Origin: an uncultured Bacteroidia bacterium
GTDB taxonomy: Bacteria; Bacteroidota; Bacteroidia; Bacteroidales; ML635J-15
Assembly (NCBI GenBank): GCA_902776565.1
Contig: CACYQN010000015.1
Span: 1-64,000, forward strand
Length of the DNA stretch: 64,000 nucleotides
Direction: 5' to 3'
Made by a program: the position numbers and the translations under genes. The notes below the pieces were generated by a model that was not told where the DNA came from, made no database searches, and worked only from the letters and a program-made list of their open reading frames with translations. Of this stretch, positions 26,292 through 35,322 are shown piece after piece; the stretch's first letter is position 1; every line of letters begins with the position of its first letter.

Positions 26292-28724
26292 ATGCAGATA
26301 GAGGTTTTAAGATTCATTCATCCCGACTATGAGGTGATTGTCCGCACGCAAGACATTAGCTATTCGTGGGAACGCTTCAAGGGACGCATCAATTATTCAA
26401 GGAGAGACAATCCTAATATTGATGTGCCAGAGGCTTATTGCCGTTATACCTCGAAAGATGAATGCAAGCTTTGCCTATATAGTCCAATAACAGGAAAGAA
26501 AACGGACGATGAGGAGGAAACAAAACTTGAAGATGGCAAGGTGTGGGATGGCCTATGGCCAGTCATCTATGAAACTTGCAAATATCAAGTTCGGTTACTC
26601 TTTCATGGAGTAGATAGAGACTCCGTACCAGAAATCCGACATGTACGAAAAGACATAGAGGATAGCTTCTTTGTTGATGAAGAGTTGAATGGAAGGGAAG
26701 AAAAATCCCTTACGGGAGAGTTAGACTTTTTGAATGAACCAGGAGTGTTCAAACTGGATTTTTCCTATCAGAAGAATGGTATTCGTAAAGACAGCTATGT
26801 AACGTTTGATGTGGTATCGCCCAAACTCGATACAAAGAACGATTATAAGTCGCTATTGCGAGAGGTTAACGAGGAGTATGAAAACGTAATATATCGCTAT
26901 CTGAGCATCACTCTTCAGCAATTCAGTAGAGGACGGATCAATACCGATGCTACATGGATGGCTGCATTCCAAAGCGTTGTGGATGATTATGTGAAGAACG
27001 TAAAACGTGTAATTCAGAATCCGCATTCACAGATTGTGAACTTCCGCACATCACGAAAAGCAGAACAAATCAAGTTCTGGACTCCTGCCATGGAAGAACG
27101 CTATGGCGAAGTGGAGAAGGAAGGAAAACTGGAAGAGTATTACTTTGGTTATAACGAAGTGCGTTCTACCCACGACACGATGGAGAACCGTTTCGTGAAA
27201 TATACTCTTCAAAGCATTGGACGACGACTTTCTTCTGTAATAACCACCGTACTCAACTCCTCACAAGAAGAACTATCAGAACGTCATCGCAAGATGTGGA
27301 CAGACTATCAAGATTCTTTGAGAAGACTGTCAAAACACCCATTCTTCAAGACTGTAGGCCGTTTCGATGGAATGAAACAAGAAAGCCTTGTTCTGCAAAG
27401 CCGATTGGGTTATCAACAGATATATAAAGATTGGCTCAAACTGAAACGAGGAATTGACTTGTATAATGGAGCTGCGAACATTGGCACCCTACAGATATGG
27501 GAGATCTACGAGCTTTGGTGTTTCATCAAGATGAAGAAGCTTGTGGCCGATGCTATGGGCATTGATCATAATAAGCCTTCGCATGAACAACTGATAACAG
27601 AGCCAAAAGGAACGCTACTCAATCCATTTACAAATTCTTCGTTGGAACATATTGTAGAATATCGTTATCCAGAAGCAGAGGATGATGATACGGAAGAACG
27701 CAAGGCACAACTTGCTGCACATGAGGGTGACGTGGTTACCCTTCATTACCAGCATACGTTTAACCGCACAAGTGGTAAAGATGAGTATGGCATGGGCATC
27801 AATACGGCAACAACAGAGCAACGTCCAGACATTGTGCTTAATATTCGCAAGGCATCTGGCGAAGTTGTCTTGACCTATCTGTATGATGCGAAGTATCGTG
27901 TCATCAACGACAAGAAGCTTGACAAAGATTTTGAGGAGCAGGATATTGCAGAAATGGCTGATTTGCCAGGAGGAGATTATCCGCCAACGGAAGCAATCAA
28001 TCAGATGCATCGCTACCGTGATGCCATTTATTATAGCAAAGAGCATGAACCATATCGCTCTAAGGAAATAATTGGTGGCTATATTCTCTTCCCAGGTCGT
28101 GGTAGCGATGAATACATCAAGAAACGTTACTATTGTGCGAGTGTGGAAAGTGTGAATATCGGAGCTTTCCCTCTGCTACCCAATAGCGACTCCTTACTAA
28201 GAATGCATTTGGATGATATTTTGATGAAATATACGGCTACAGATACTCATGTGGCAAAAGCCAAACCACAACGCACATTGGCATATGTCACAGAAGAAGA
28301 AAAGGCAGGAATGTTGCCAGATGATTTGGTGATGGTTGCTGTGACTGATGATGAAGAAAAACGGCAATGGACATTTGAAAATCTATGGTATAACATTCCT
28401 CTGGATAAAATTGCCGATTCGCCATGGTATCAGGCAAAATATTTGCTTTTATATGTTAGGGGAGAAAAGTATGTAGGCAATCTATGTAGGATAGTTAGGT
28501 CAAAACATGATGTTTGGACAAAAGAAAGGTTAATTGAATCAAACTATCCAAGCGATCCTCATAGTTCTTTTTATTTTATGATTAGAATTAAGAAACTAGA
28601 TGATACAGAACTAGATTTGCAGAGATTTGTATTTGATGTCAGGAACATTCCAATTAAATTTTGGGGGAACGATAGGATGGCATTTGTTTTGGCAAGACTC
28701 AAAGATTTGATAAGGACGGATTGA
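26292..28724 (+). CDS. DUF2357/PD-(D/E)XK nuclease, McrC-like partner subunit
   Basis: An 810-residue protein. The N-terminal half fits DUF2357-type proteins (WERFKGRINYS; FWTPAMEERYG; HDTMENRFVKYTLQSIGRRL), and the C-terminal half holds a PD-(D/E)XK nuclease fold with RPDIVL (D513) and YLYDAKYR (D532, K534). Such proteins are encoded next to McrB-like motors, where they supply the cutting subunit. AAAGGA precedes the ATG by a few bases. The last 95 residues are encoded by DNA that is clearly more AT-rich than the rest. Together with the two methyltransferases and the McrB-like gene this repeats the four-gene plan of LlaJI. Confidence 0.85.
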   Translation: MQIEVLRFIHPDYEVIVRTQDISYSWERFKGRINYSRRDNPNIDVPEAYCRYTSKDECKLCLYSPITGKKTDDEEETKLEDGKVWDGLWPVIYETCKYQVRLLFHGVDRDSVPEIRHVRKDIEDSFFVDEELNGREEKSLTGELDFLNEPGVFKLDFSYQKNGIRKDSYVTFDVVSPKLDTKNDYKSLLREVNEEYENVIYRYLSITLQQFSRGRINTDATWMAAFQSVVDDYVKNVKRVIQNPHSQIVNFRTSRKAEQIKFWTPAMEERYGEVEKEGKLEEYYFGYNEVRSTHDTMENRFVKYTLQSIGRRLSSVITTVLNSSQEELSERHRKMWTDYQDSLRRLSKHPFFKTVGRFDGMKQESLVLQSRLGYQQIYKDWLKLKRGIDLYNGAANIGTLQIWEIYELWCFIKMKKLVADAMGIDHNKPSHEQLITEPKGTLLNPFTNSSLEHIVEYRYPEAEDDDTEERKAQLAAHEGDVVTLHYQHTFNRTSGKDEYGMGINTATTEQRPDIVLNIRKASGEVVLTYLYDAKYRVINDKKLDKDFEEQDIAEMADLPGGDYPPTEAINQMHRYRDAIYYSKEHEPYRSKEIIGGYILFPGRGSDEYIKKRYYCASVESVNIGAFPLLPNSDSLLRMHLDDILMKYTATDTHVAKAKPQRTLAYVTEEEKAGMLPDDLVMVAVTDDEEKRQWTFENLWYNIPLDKIADSPWYQAKYLLLYVRGEKYVGNLCRIVRSKHDVWTKERLIESNYPSDPHSSFYFMIRIKKLDDTELDLQRFVFDVRNIPIKFWGNDRMAFVLARLKDLIRTD

Positions 28725-28746
28725 TGATAAAACTTTTTTCATAATT

Positions 28747-29970
28747 ATGAATACAACACGTATAGGTACTGATTTTGAAAATCGTGTTTTCCGATTGTTT
28801 TCTTCTCTTCTAGAAAAAGATGAGTTGCCTTTTGCGTCAAAAAAATATTCAAAAATTTACCAACACAAGAAGTATCAGTGTTGCAGATCATCAAGGAAGA
28901 TAGACTTTGATATAACTATTGAAACATATAATCCTAATGCAAAAAATGAAGAATGGAGTCTTCTAGTTGTCGTTGAGTGTAAATGTTTAACTCGAGTACT
29001 TGATATTTCCGATTTAGATGAGTTTGAAAAAAAGATTAATAATGTTTCAGAATATGGTATCAAAGGAATAATGGTAACAACTAAAGGATTTCCTTTCAAT
29101 GCCATAGAACAAGCAAAAATAGGACATATTGCATTGATGGTTCTGTCCGAGGAAAAATATAATTGGATTGTAAGTCGCGATACCAATAATCAGAAGCATC
29201 AAATGCAAATTTTATGTGGAAATGAAAAACCAGGTTTAGTGCCTATTTTGTATACAGACTGCCAATTTGTATCTTTGTGCGATTATCTAGAATCTATAGG
29301 AGTCGTAATTTCGGATAGAAATGTTATTAACATTCCATGGATGGAAAATGATGAGATTAAAGATAAAGCCAATAAACTATATAGAGAATGTGATATTTGT
29401 TCTGATGATATAGCAGGGACAATTCTTGCGAAGAAGTTTCCTGATTTTAGAATAGTTTCTGCAGATTATCCTTCTGGTATATTAGGCTCATTATCATTTG
29501 CAAATAAGATAATTACTATTTCTAATGGAATCTTATTAGATGTGCATAGACGAAATTTTACTTTGGCTCATGAATTAGGGCATCTATATTTACATAGAAC
29601 TTTTTTGGAAAAGTATATGGATGAACTTATTGATTATGAAGAAGAATTTGTCGCAAAATTGCCAGATAAGCTAATTAAGAGAATGGAATATCAAGCAAAT
29701 TTGTTCGCTTCTTTTTTGTTAATTCCACAAAACGCACTTATTCATGAAGTTGATAATTTGTATAGGCAATACTCTATTACAAAGGGATATCTTTATCTTG
29801 ATAGCCAGATGTGTAATATTCAAATGGTTTCAATTATATTAGGATTGTTATCATCAAAATTTTATGTTTCAAAAGAAGTTGTAAAAATACGGTTGCAAAA
29901 TGAGAAATTGCTAATTGAAGATAATTATTCTCCGCGAAGAATAGATAGTTTTTTGCATCCACGTTACTAA
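28747..29970 (+). CDS. fusion of Mrr-like restriction nuclease and ImmA/IrrE metallopeptidase
   Basis: A 407-residue two-domain protein. Residues 1-140 look like an Mrr/REase fold: GTDFENRVFRLF (helix with Glu), KIDFDI (D53) and VVVECKC (E77, K79), then KGIMVTTKGF as in Mrr-type nucleases. Residues 200-360 form an ImmA/IrrE peptidase with the zinc site HELGH (275-279), followed by EYQANLFASFLLIP (E314 as third ligand). It lies 22 bases after the nuclease gene in an equally AT-rich stretch. ImmA-like peptidases cleave repressors in mobile elements; no XRE repressor is seen next to it, so its substrate is open. It may be a regulator or an extra effector of the restriction module. Confidence 0.85.
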   Translation: MNTTRIGTDFENRVFRLFSSLLEKDELPFASKKYSKIYQHKKYQCCRSSRKIDFDITIETYNPNAKNEEWSLLVVVECKCLTRVLDISDLDEFEKKINNVSEYGIKGIMVTTKGFPFNAIEQAKIGHIALMVLSEEKYNWIVSRDTNNQKHQMQILCGNEKPGLVPILYTDCQFVSLCDYLESIGVVISDRNVINIPWMENDEIKDKANKLYRECDICSDDIAGTILAKKFPDFRIVSADYPSGILGSLSFANKIITISNGILLDVHRRNFTLAHELGHLYLHRTFLEKYMDELIDYEEEFVAKLPDKLIKRMEYQANLFASFLLIPQNALIHEVDNLYRQYSITKGYLYLDSQMCNIQMVSIILGLLSSKFYVSKEVVKIRLQNEKLLIEDNYSPRRIDSFLHPRY

Positions 29971-30144
29971 AATTTAATGATTATGACACTGCACGAAATA
30001 CAAACTCGCAAGGAAGGGCAAACATTATTTCCCTCGCAAATCCGAAAATTTCTACATTCATGAACACCCTACCACTATTTCAAGAAATATGGCAAAATCT
30101 AGACCTCGCTTCTGTTTTGATGGGAAAAGAAAAATTTCTCCCCC

Positions 30145-31404
30145 TTATTTCCTCAAAATTCTCTTTAGTACTGTCAGTCCGTGCAGTTCGTTTATTATCA
30201 GGATGCCGAATGCGATTGCGACAGTGTTTTTTACTGCCATGAAACCGCTGCTCATGGCTGCTGGAATATGGTTTGCAACTATGTTGTAGGTTGTCCAGAA
30301 TACGCCGGCTCCGGGCACAAGAGGGAAAATTCCGCAGATTAGGAATACTGCGATTGGGCATTTCCGCAGAATCGACATCAGGATTGAAACGAATGTTACA
30401 AGTGCCGTTGAGAGGAAAACTATGATTGTCGGGTAAATCTCGGTGTTCCACATGAGCAGGAGGTAAAGCAGCCAGCCTATCATCCCTGCCAGTCCGCAAT
30501 AAACGTAGTGGCGGCGCGGCACCCCGAAAAGTATCGAGAACGCCAGCGTGCCGATAAATGCCGATGCCAGTTGCACGACCATTCCCGAGGTGTCGGGGTC
30601 GGCGGTAAGCTCATGCAGCGGTTGCATCTGTCCGTTAATCCCAGCGTCAATCATAAATGCGATTGCCACGCCAAGCGAAATGCAGAAGAACGCCAGCAGT
30701 GCGTCGAGCAGTCGCGTGACACCGGCTATGTAGTCTTCGTTGGCAAGGTCGCGGATACCATTGGTGAACGGCACTCCGGGGATAAGCGGTATTATCGCTC
30801 CGATAATCATATTGCTGAGGTGCGTGCCAAGTCCCAAGTCGTACATTATGATGCAAAGCCCTGCAGCAAACAGTCCGCCGATGACGTTGCCCATGATTCT
30901 CGACATATATCTGAACCCGACAAAATACATGAAAGTCCACAAAAGCGTGCCTGAGATGAATGCCGCTATGCTGTCGAATATTCCGCCACCGAATATTATG
31001 CAGAATGCCGAACTGCCAGCTGCCGACCCCAAAATCTGTTCGATTGCAGGCTTTGCCTTCATGTTTCGGATTTGCTTCAGTCGGCGTTCGGTTTCGTCGA
31101 TGTCGCATTTGCCGTTTACAACGTCGCGCGACAACTGGTTGACTTCCACGACTTTTTCCAGACAGGTGCCAAGTATTGGAATATATTTGGAGCGGGCATA
31201 GTTCTTTTCGGTAGCCATAATGCCGTTGCTCAGCACGAAGAAACTTTCGTCTTCCATGCCGAAATGCGAGGACATACGCGTCATTGTTTCCTCGACATTG
31301 GAAATTTCAGCTCCGTTTTCGAGCAGGATAGTGCCGGCTTCGTATGCCGCATCCATTACCCTTTTCTTCTCTGATTCAGATAATTGCCTGTCAGTGTTTT
31401 CCAT
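30145..31404 (-). CDS. threonine/serine exporter family protein (ThrE type)
   Basis: A 419-residue membrane protein that fuses the two ThrE parts. The first (about 1-260) has the cytoplasmic region with AYEAGTILLENGAEISNVEETM followed by helices including FGGGIFDSIAAF and MIIGAIIPLIPGVPFTNGIRDL; the second (about 280-419) repeats a similar helical bundle with ICGIFPLVPGAGVFWT. ThrE-type exporters move threonine and serine out of the cell. The ATG at 31404 gives MENTDRQLSESEKKRVMDAAY; an in-frame start further up is unlikely. It stands alone between the defence island and grpE. Confidence 0.9.
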   Translation of the reverse strand: MENTDRQLSESEKKRVMDAAYEAGTILLENGAEISNVEETMTRMSSHFGMEDESFFVLSNGIMATEKNYARSKYIPILGTCLEKVVEVNQLSRDVVNGKCDIDETERRLKQIRNMKAKPAIEQILGSAAGSSAFCIIFGGGIFDSIAAFISGTLLWTFMYFVGFRYMSRIMGNVIGGLFAAGLCIIMYDLGLGTHLSNMIIGAIIPLIPGVPFTNGIRDLANEDYIAGVTRLLDALLAFFCISLGVAIAFMIDAGINGQMQPLHELTADPDTSGMVVQLASAFIGTLAFSILFGVPRRHYVYCGLAGMIGWLLYLLLMWNTEIYPTIIVFLSTALVTFVSILMSILRKCPIAVFLICGIFPLVPGAGVFWTTYNIVANHIPAAMSSGFMAVKNTVAIAFGILIINELHGLTVLKRILRK

Positions 31405-31431
31405 TTCCTTAGCAAATCGGATTTGTGGGCG

Positions 31432-31439
31432 CAAATATA
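31432..31439 (-). promoter_or_regulatory. candidate -7 element of the threonine/serine exporter gene
   Basis: Minus strand TATATTTGC, matching TAnnTTTG, 28 bases upstream of the start at 31404. Confidence 0.45.
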
Positions 31440-31556
31440 GTTGTTTTTTTGTGTTCTGCCGAAGGATGCAGTTTTCTTTCAGTCTGCAATTTTGTCATAT
31501 TTTTCCCTTGTGGCAGAATTTTTGACATAAGGCAGTGTCATTTTATTTAAAACGAT

Positions 31557-32201
31557 ATGGAAAACGATAACATACAGGAAGAAAAGAAAATGGAAGAAAC
31601 AACAGAAAATGTTGAAAATAAGGATGTTGAAGTAGATGTGACAGCCGAAGCAAAAGCCGAGGAACCTGTTTTCGAAGAAAAAAAGACTGATGCCGAGCAC
31701 GAACAGGGCAAGAAAAAAAAGTCGCGTTTCGGATTTTCTGACAGACGTTTGAAGGACGAATTGGCAGAGTCGAACCGCAAGCTTGAGGAACTTCAGGACA
31801 AGTATATGCGTCAGGTGGCAGAGTTCAGCAACTTCAAGAAGCGTACTGCCAAGGAAAAGTTGGAACTTCGCGAGAGTGTAAAGGCTTCGATGCTGCACGA
31901 CTTTTTGCCGGTAATCGACGACATCGACCGTGCTATGGAACATCTTGAGACTGCCGACGTGGAGGCTACAAAGGAAGGCGTAAAGCTTATATACCAGAAG
32001 TTTATGGAGTATCTGAGGTCGCAGGACTTGACAGAAATTCAGGCTATGGGCGAGGATTTCAACACCGATTTCCACGAGGCTGTGACGCAGTTCCCGGTAG
32101 AGGACGAGTCGAAGAAGGGAAAAGTTATTGATGTGATTCAGAAAGGCTACAAGATTAACGACAAGGTTGTTCGCTATTCGAAGGTTGTCGTTGGTCAGTA
32201 G
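31557..32201 (+). CDS. grpE: nucleotide exchange factor GrpE
   Basis: Nucleotide-exchange factor for DnaK. The 214-residue protein has an acidic, low-complexity N-terminus (residues 1-55), a long coiled-coil helix (LKDELAESNRKLEELQDKYMRQVAEFSNFKKRTAKEKLELRE), and the C-terminal beta-wing with the conserved DFNTDFHEAVTQ and IDVIQKGYKINDKVVRYSKVVV. It precedes dnaJ by 12 bases; the dnaJ ribosome binding site GGAGG overlaps the end of grpE. The upstream region has no CIRCE element. dnaK itself is not in the window. Confidence 0.97.
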   Translation: MENDNIQEEKKMEETTENVENKDVEVDVTAEAKAEEPVFEEKKTDAEHEQGKKKKSRFGFSDRRLKDELAESNRKLEELQDKYMRQVAEFSNFKKRTAKEKLELRESVKASMLHDFLPVIDDIDRAMEHLETADVEATKEGVKLIYQKFMEYLRSQDLTEIQAMGEDFNTDFHEAVTQFPVEDESKKGKVIDVIQKGYKINDKVVRYSKVVVGQ

Positions 32202-32213
32202 GAGGTTTTGACA

Positions 32214-33392
32214 ATGGAAAAGAGAGATTATTACGAAGTGTTGGGTGTCGCAAAGAATGCGACAGCCGAAGATATAAAGAAGGCTTACCGTAAGCTTGCA
32301 TTGAAGTATCACCCCGACCGCAATCCGGGCGACAAGGATGCCGAGGAGAAATTCAAGGAGGCTGCCGAAGCATATTCTGTGCTCAGCGACCCGGACAAGA
32401 AGGCTCGTTACGACCAGTTCGGTTTTGCGGGAATGAATGGCGGTGCTGGCGGCGGTTTCGGTGGCGGATTTGCCGATTTCGACCTCAACGATGTGCTAAA
32501 TAGCGTTTTCGGACGGGGATTTAACTTTGGCGGAGGCGGCTTCAGCAGTTTCTTTGGTGGCGACGGTGGTCGTAGCGGTGGCAGACGAGTTGTAAACCAT
32601 GGCACCAACCTGCGTGTGACTGTAAAGTTGACGCTTGAGGAGATTGCAAACGGCACAACCAAGAAAATCAAGGTTAAGAAATACGTGCCTTGTTCTGCTT
32701 GCCACGGTACTGGCGAGAAGGACGGCAATTCGAGTTCTACCTGCCCGACCTGCAACGGTCGTGGCGTGCAGACGCGCGTTATGCACACTATGCTCGGACA
32801 GATGCAGACTAGTTCGACCTGTTCTACCTGCGGTGGTTCCGGCAAGGTCATCAAGGAAAAATGTACATCGTGCTATGGCGAAGGAATAGTTTCGGGCGAA
32901 GAGACCATCGAACTGAAGATTCCTGCTGGCGTTTATGAAGGAATGCAGCTTTCGATGGACGGCAAGGGCAACGCAGCCCGTCACGGTGGCATAAACGGCG
33001 ACTTGCTGATTGCAATCCAGGAAGTGGAGCACCCCGAACTCAAGCGCGACGGAATCGACCTTATCTATAATTTATATATAGGTATCCCCGATGCAATTTT
33101 GGGTTGCAGTGCCGAAATCCCGACCATTGGCAGCAAGGTGAAGATAAAGGTAGAACCGGGAACGCAGTCGGGCAAGGTTCTGCGTCTGAAAGGCAAGGGG
33201 TTGCCCGATATAAATGGCTACGGACACGGCGATTTGCTTGTCAGAATTAATGTTTTCATACCAAACGATGTGTCGAAAGACGACAAGAAATTGCTCGAAC
33301 AGATGCGGGAATCCGAGTCTTTCAACCCTCAAAGCAAGCGGAACGAGTCGTTTTTTACTAAACTGAAGAATATGTTTCATGGAACTAATTGA
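32214..33392 (+). CDS. dnaJ: chaperone protein DnaJ
   Basis: Hsp40 co-chaperone that stimulates DnaK ATPase and delivers substrates. The 392-residue protein has the J domain with HPD motif ([10 protein letters not shown], about 33-42), the Gly/Phe-rich region, four CxxCxGxG zinc repeats ([32 protein letters not shown]) and the two C-terminal substrate domains. The ATG at 32214 is placed 8 bases after GGAGG (32201-32205) and gives the standard [11 protein letters not shown] start. A terminator follows directly at the stop codon. Confidence 0.98.
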   Translation: MEKRDYYEVLGVAKNATAEDIKKAYRKLALKYHPDRNPGDKDAEEKFKEAAEAYSVLSDPDKKARYDQFGFAGMNGGAGGGFGGGFADFDLNDVLNSVFGRGFNFGGGGFSSFFGGDGGRSGGRRVVNHGTNLRVTVKLTLEEIANGTTKKIKVKKYVPCSACHGTGEKDGNSSSTCPTCNGRGVQTRVMHTMLGQMQTSSTCSTCGGSGKVIKEKCTSCYGEGIVSGEETIELKIPAGVYEGMQLSMDGKGNAARHGGINGDLLIAIQEVEHPELKRDGIDLIYNLYIGIPDAILGCSAEIPTIGSKVKIKVEPGTQSGKVLRLKGKGLPDINGYGHGDLLVRINVFIPNDVSKDDKKLLEQMRESESFNPQSKRNESFFTKLKNMFHGTN

Positions 33393-33419
33393 TAGTTTTG
33401 TATAATACTATCAGTTTTT
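33390..33419 (+). terminator. terminator of the grpE-dnaJ operon
   Basis: TGATAGT (33390-33396, including the stop codon) pairs with ACTATCA (33407-33413), followed by GTTTTT. Confidence 0.85.
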
Positions 33420-33433
33420 AGTCTTATATTCAT

Positions 33434-33487
33434 TAAAAACTCTCATAGCGTTGCAATAAAAAAAACAATGTTGCGTTTTATGAGAGT
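33434..33487. repeat. inverted repeat upstream of porV
   Basis: AAAACTCTCATA (33436-33447) is complementary to TATGAGAGTTTT (33479-33490 region) with a loop of about 31 bases. It lies just upstream of the porV -7 element and may be an operator or a weak second terminator. Confidence 0.6.
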
Positions 33488-33499
33488 TTTAATTTTATG

Positions 33500-33507
33500 T
33501 ATTTTTG
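33500..33507 (+). promoter_or_regulatory. candidate -7 element of porV
   Basis: TATTTTTGC matches TAnnTTTG, 20 bases before the porV start at 33527. A TTG at 33471-33473 is slightly too far (26 bases) to be a good -33 element. Confidence 0.55.
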
Positions 33508-33526
33508 CAGCCAAAAATATTTTAAC

Positions 33527-34840
33527 ATGACAAGAAGATTTTCGTTTGTAATAGCAATACTTTTATTTGCAAGTATATGCGGATATTCACAGTCAAATAG
33601 TGGAATCAATCCAGACAAAGATGTTATTGGACGTAATGCTCCTAATACGATTTCAACAGCTGTATCGTTTCTGACTATTGCTCCCGATACAAGGGCAGGT
33701 GCTTTGGGCGATGCTGGTGTAGCAACAACTCCTGATGGAAATTCACAGCACTGGAATCCGTCAAAATATGTTTTCATCGACAATGATTTTGGTTTTTCAA
33801 TATCATACACGCCGTGGTTGCGTAAGTTGGTGTCGGATATGAACCTTGCTTATTTGTCGGGTTACTATAAGTTCAATGCTCAGAATGCTATAGGAGCATC
33901 GTTGCTATATTTCGACTTGGGTGGCATGACTTTCAGGGATGAATTCAACAATGTGATAATGAACTTCCGTCCGCGCGAATTCTCGTTGGACATATCGTAT
34001 GCACGTTTGCTTGCAAAGAATTTCTCGGGCTCGGTTGCCATGAGGTTTATCTATAGTAATCTTACTGGCGGTCAGAACGTTGGAAATGGTGTTACCTCGA
34101 AGGCTGGTACTTCTGTTGCTGCCGATGTTTCGTTCTACTACAAGAATGATGACATTATGACAGGAAATTTGAAGTCGTCGGTTATGTGGGGCTTGAACAT
34201 TTCGAACATCGGCTCAAAGATTTCGTACACCTCGAACGAAAAGCGTGATTTCATTCCAACGAATTTCCGCACAGGTGTAGGTTACATGCTTAGCTTCGAC
34301 GAGCATAACGACCTGCTCTTCACTGCCGATTTCAACAAGTTGCTTGTTCCGTCATCGCCTACTTATTATCAGGTTGGCGAAGTGTTGCCTAGCGGAGATA
34401 CTGTAACTGCAGGAAATCAGTCAATAAAGTATGGTCGCGACCCGAACGTTTCTGTTCCGGCAGCTTTGTTCACTTCGTGGTGGGATGCTCCGGGCGATGC
34501 AACACCATTTGTACACAATGGAAAGCCGTCGCGTTTCCGTGAAGAACTGGCAGAAATTACTTTCTCGCTCGGTTTGGAATATTGCTACTCTAAGCAGTTT
34601 GCTGTTAGGATGGGTTATTTCCACGAACACGCATACAAGGGCAACCGCAAGTATTTTACCGTTGGTGCAGGCTTGAGACTCAATGTGTTCGGACTTGATT
34701 TCGCATACTTGATTCCGACAGGAGGAAGAACAAGTCCATTGATGAATACCTTGAGGTTCACGCTTACATTCGACTTCGGCGGACTTGCCAAGGAACAGCG
34801 TGATGCAAAGAAGGCTGAAAAAGAAGCAAGAAAAGCATAA
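33527..34840 (+). CDS. porV: T9SS outer membrane protein PorV (LptO-like)
   Basis: PorV is the outer membrane shuttle of the type IX secretion system; it binds sorting-domain cargo and the sortase PorU. The 437-residue protein has a signal peptide (RRFSFVIAILLFASICGYSQ), the family marker APDTRAGALGDAGVATTPD just after the N-terminus, and a 14-strand barrel ending TLTFDFGG. The ATG at 33527 is chosen over an upstream in-frame start because it precedes the signal peptide. porU is not adjacent. The only cargo with a sorting domain in the window is at 11859. It overlaps ispF by one base. Confidence 0.92.
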   Translation: MTRRFSFVIAILLFASICGYSQSNSGINPDKDVIGRNAPNTISTAVSFLTIAPDTRAGALGDAGVATTPDGNSQHWNPSKYVFIDNDFGFSISYTPWLRKLVSDMNLAYLSGYYKFNAQNAIGASLLYFDLGGMTFRDEFNNVIMNFRPREFSLDISYARLLAKNFSGSVAMRFIYSNLTGGQNVGNGVTSKAGTSVAADVSFYYKNDDIMTGNLKSSVMWGLNISNIGSKISYTSNEKRDFIPTNFRTGVGYMLSFDEHNDLLFTADFNKLLVPSSPTYYQVGEVLPSGDTVTAGNQSIKYGRDPNVSVPAALFTSWWDAPGDATPFVHNGKPSRFREELAEITFSLGLEYCYSKQFAVRMGYFHEHAYKGNRKYFTVGAGLRLNVFGLDFAYLIPTGGRTSPLMNTLRFTLTFDFGGLAKEQRDAKKAEKEARKA

Positions 34841-35322
34841 TGTACAGGATAGGAATAGGTTACGACGTACATAAGTTAAAGGATGGTTTGGATTTCTTCC
34901 TCGGAGGAATCCAAATTCCTTATAATAGGGGCTGTGTGGCGCATTCCGACGGCGATGTGCTCATACACGCAATATGTGATGCACTGCTTGGTGCTGCCAA
35001 TTTGCGCGACATTGGCTATCATTTTCCCGACAGCGACCCGAAATACAAGGGTATCGACAGCAAGAAATTGCTAAAGGAGACATATAGTCTTGTAAAGGAA
35101 AAAGGCTACGAGATTGGCAATATAGATTCGGTGATTTCGTTGCAGAAGCCGAAGGTGAAGGACTATATACCAGAAATGCAAAAAACGCTTGCTTCGGTAC
35201 TTGGAATTGATGAATCGCAGGTTTCGGTTAAGGCAACAACGACCGAAGGACTTGGCTTTGAAGGTCGGGAAGAGGGGATAAGTGCGCAGGCGGTGGCGAT
35301 GATAAGAAGGATAAAAGGCTGA
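34840..35322 (+). CDS. ispF: 2-C-methyl-D-erythritol 2,4-cyclodiphosphate synthase
   Basis: IspF forms the cyclic diphosphate in the non-mevalonate isoprenoid pathway. The 160-residue length is standard. The metal site residues lie in GYDVHKL (Asp and His) and the AHSDGDVLIHAICDALLGAA motif is complete, as is the C-terminal TTEGLGFEGREEGISAQAV. The start codon overlaps the porV stop (TAATG), so translation is coupled although the functions differ. The stop is followed by a repeat-rich spacer. Confidence 0.97.
   Translation: MYRIGIGYDVHKLKDGLDFFLGGIQIPYNRGCVAHSDGDVLIHAICDALLGAANLRDIGYHFPDSDPKYKGIDSKKLLKETYSLVKEKGYEIGNIDSVISLQKPKVKDYIPEMQKTLASVLGIDESQVSVKATTTEGLGFEGREEGISAQAVAMIRRIKG

Noticed and set aside
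29971..30144. 28-residue frame at 29978 and the surrounding 174 bases
   Set aside because: Too short, with no family and no ribosome binding site; treated as a gene-free gap.
31510..31556. sigma-54-like site TGGCAG-N5-TTGAC before grpE
   Set aside because: It lacks the essential GC of the -12 element and has a mismatch in the -24 element, so it is probably chance.
31479..32312. 277-residue open frame antisense to grpE and the dnaJ start
   Set aside because: It covers the exact grpE coding region; the low-complexity translation (LFLF, FFFF) is a shadow of the lysine/glutamate-rich gene.
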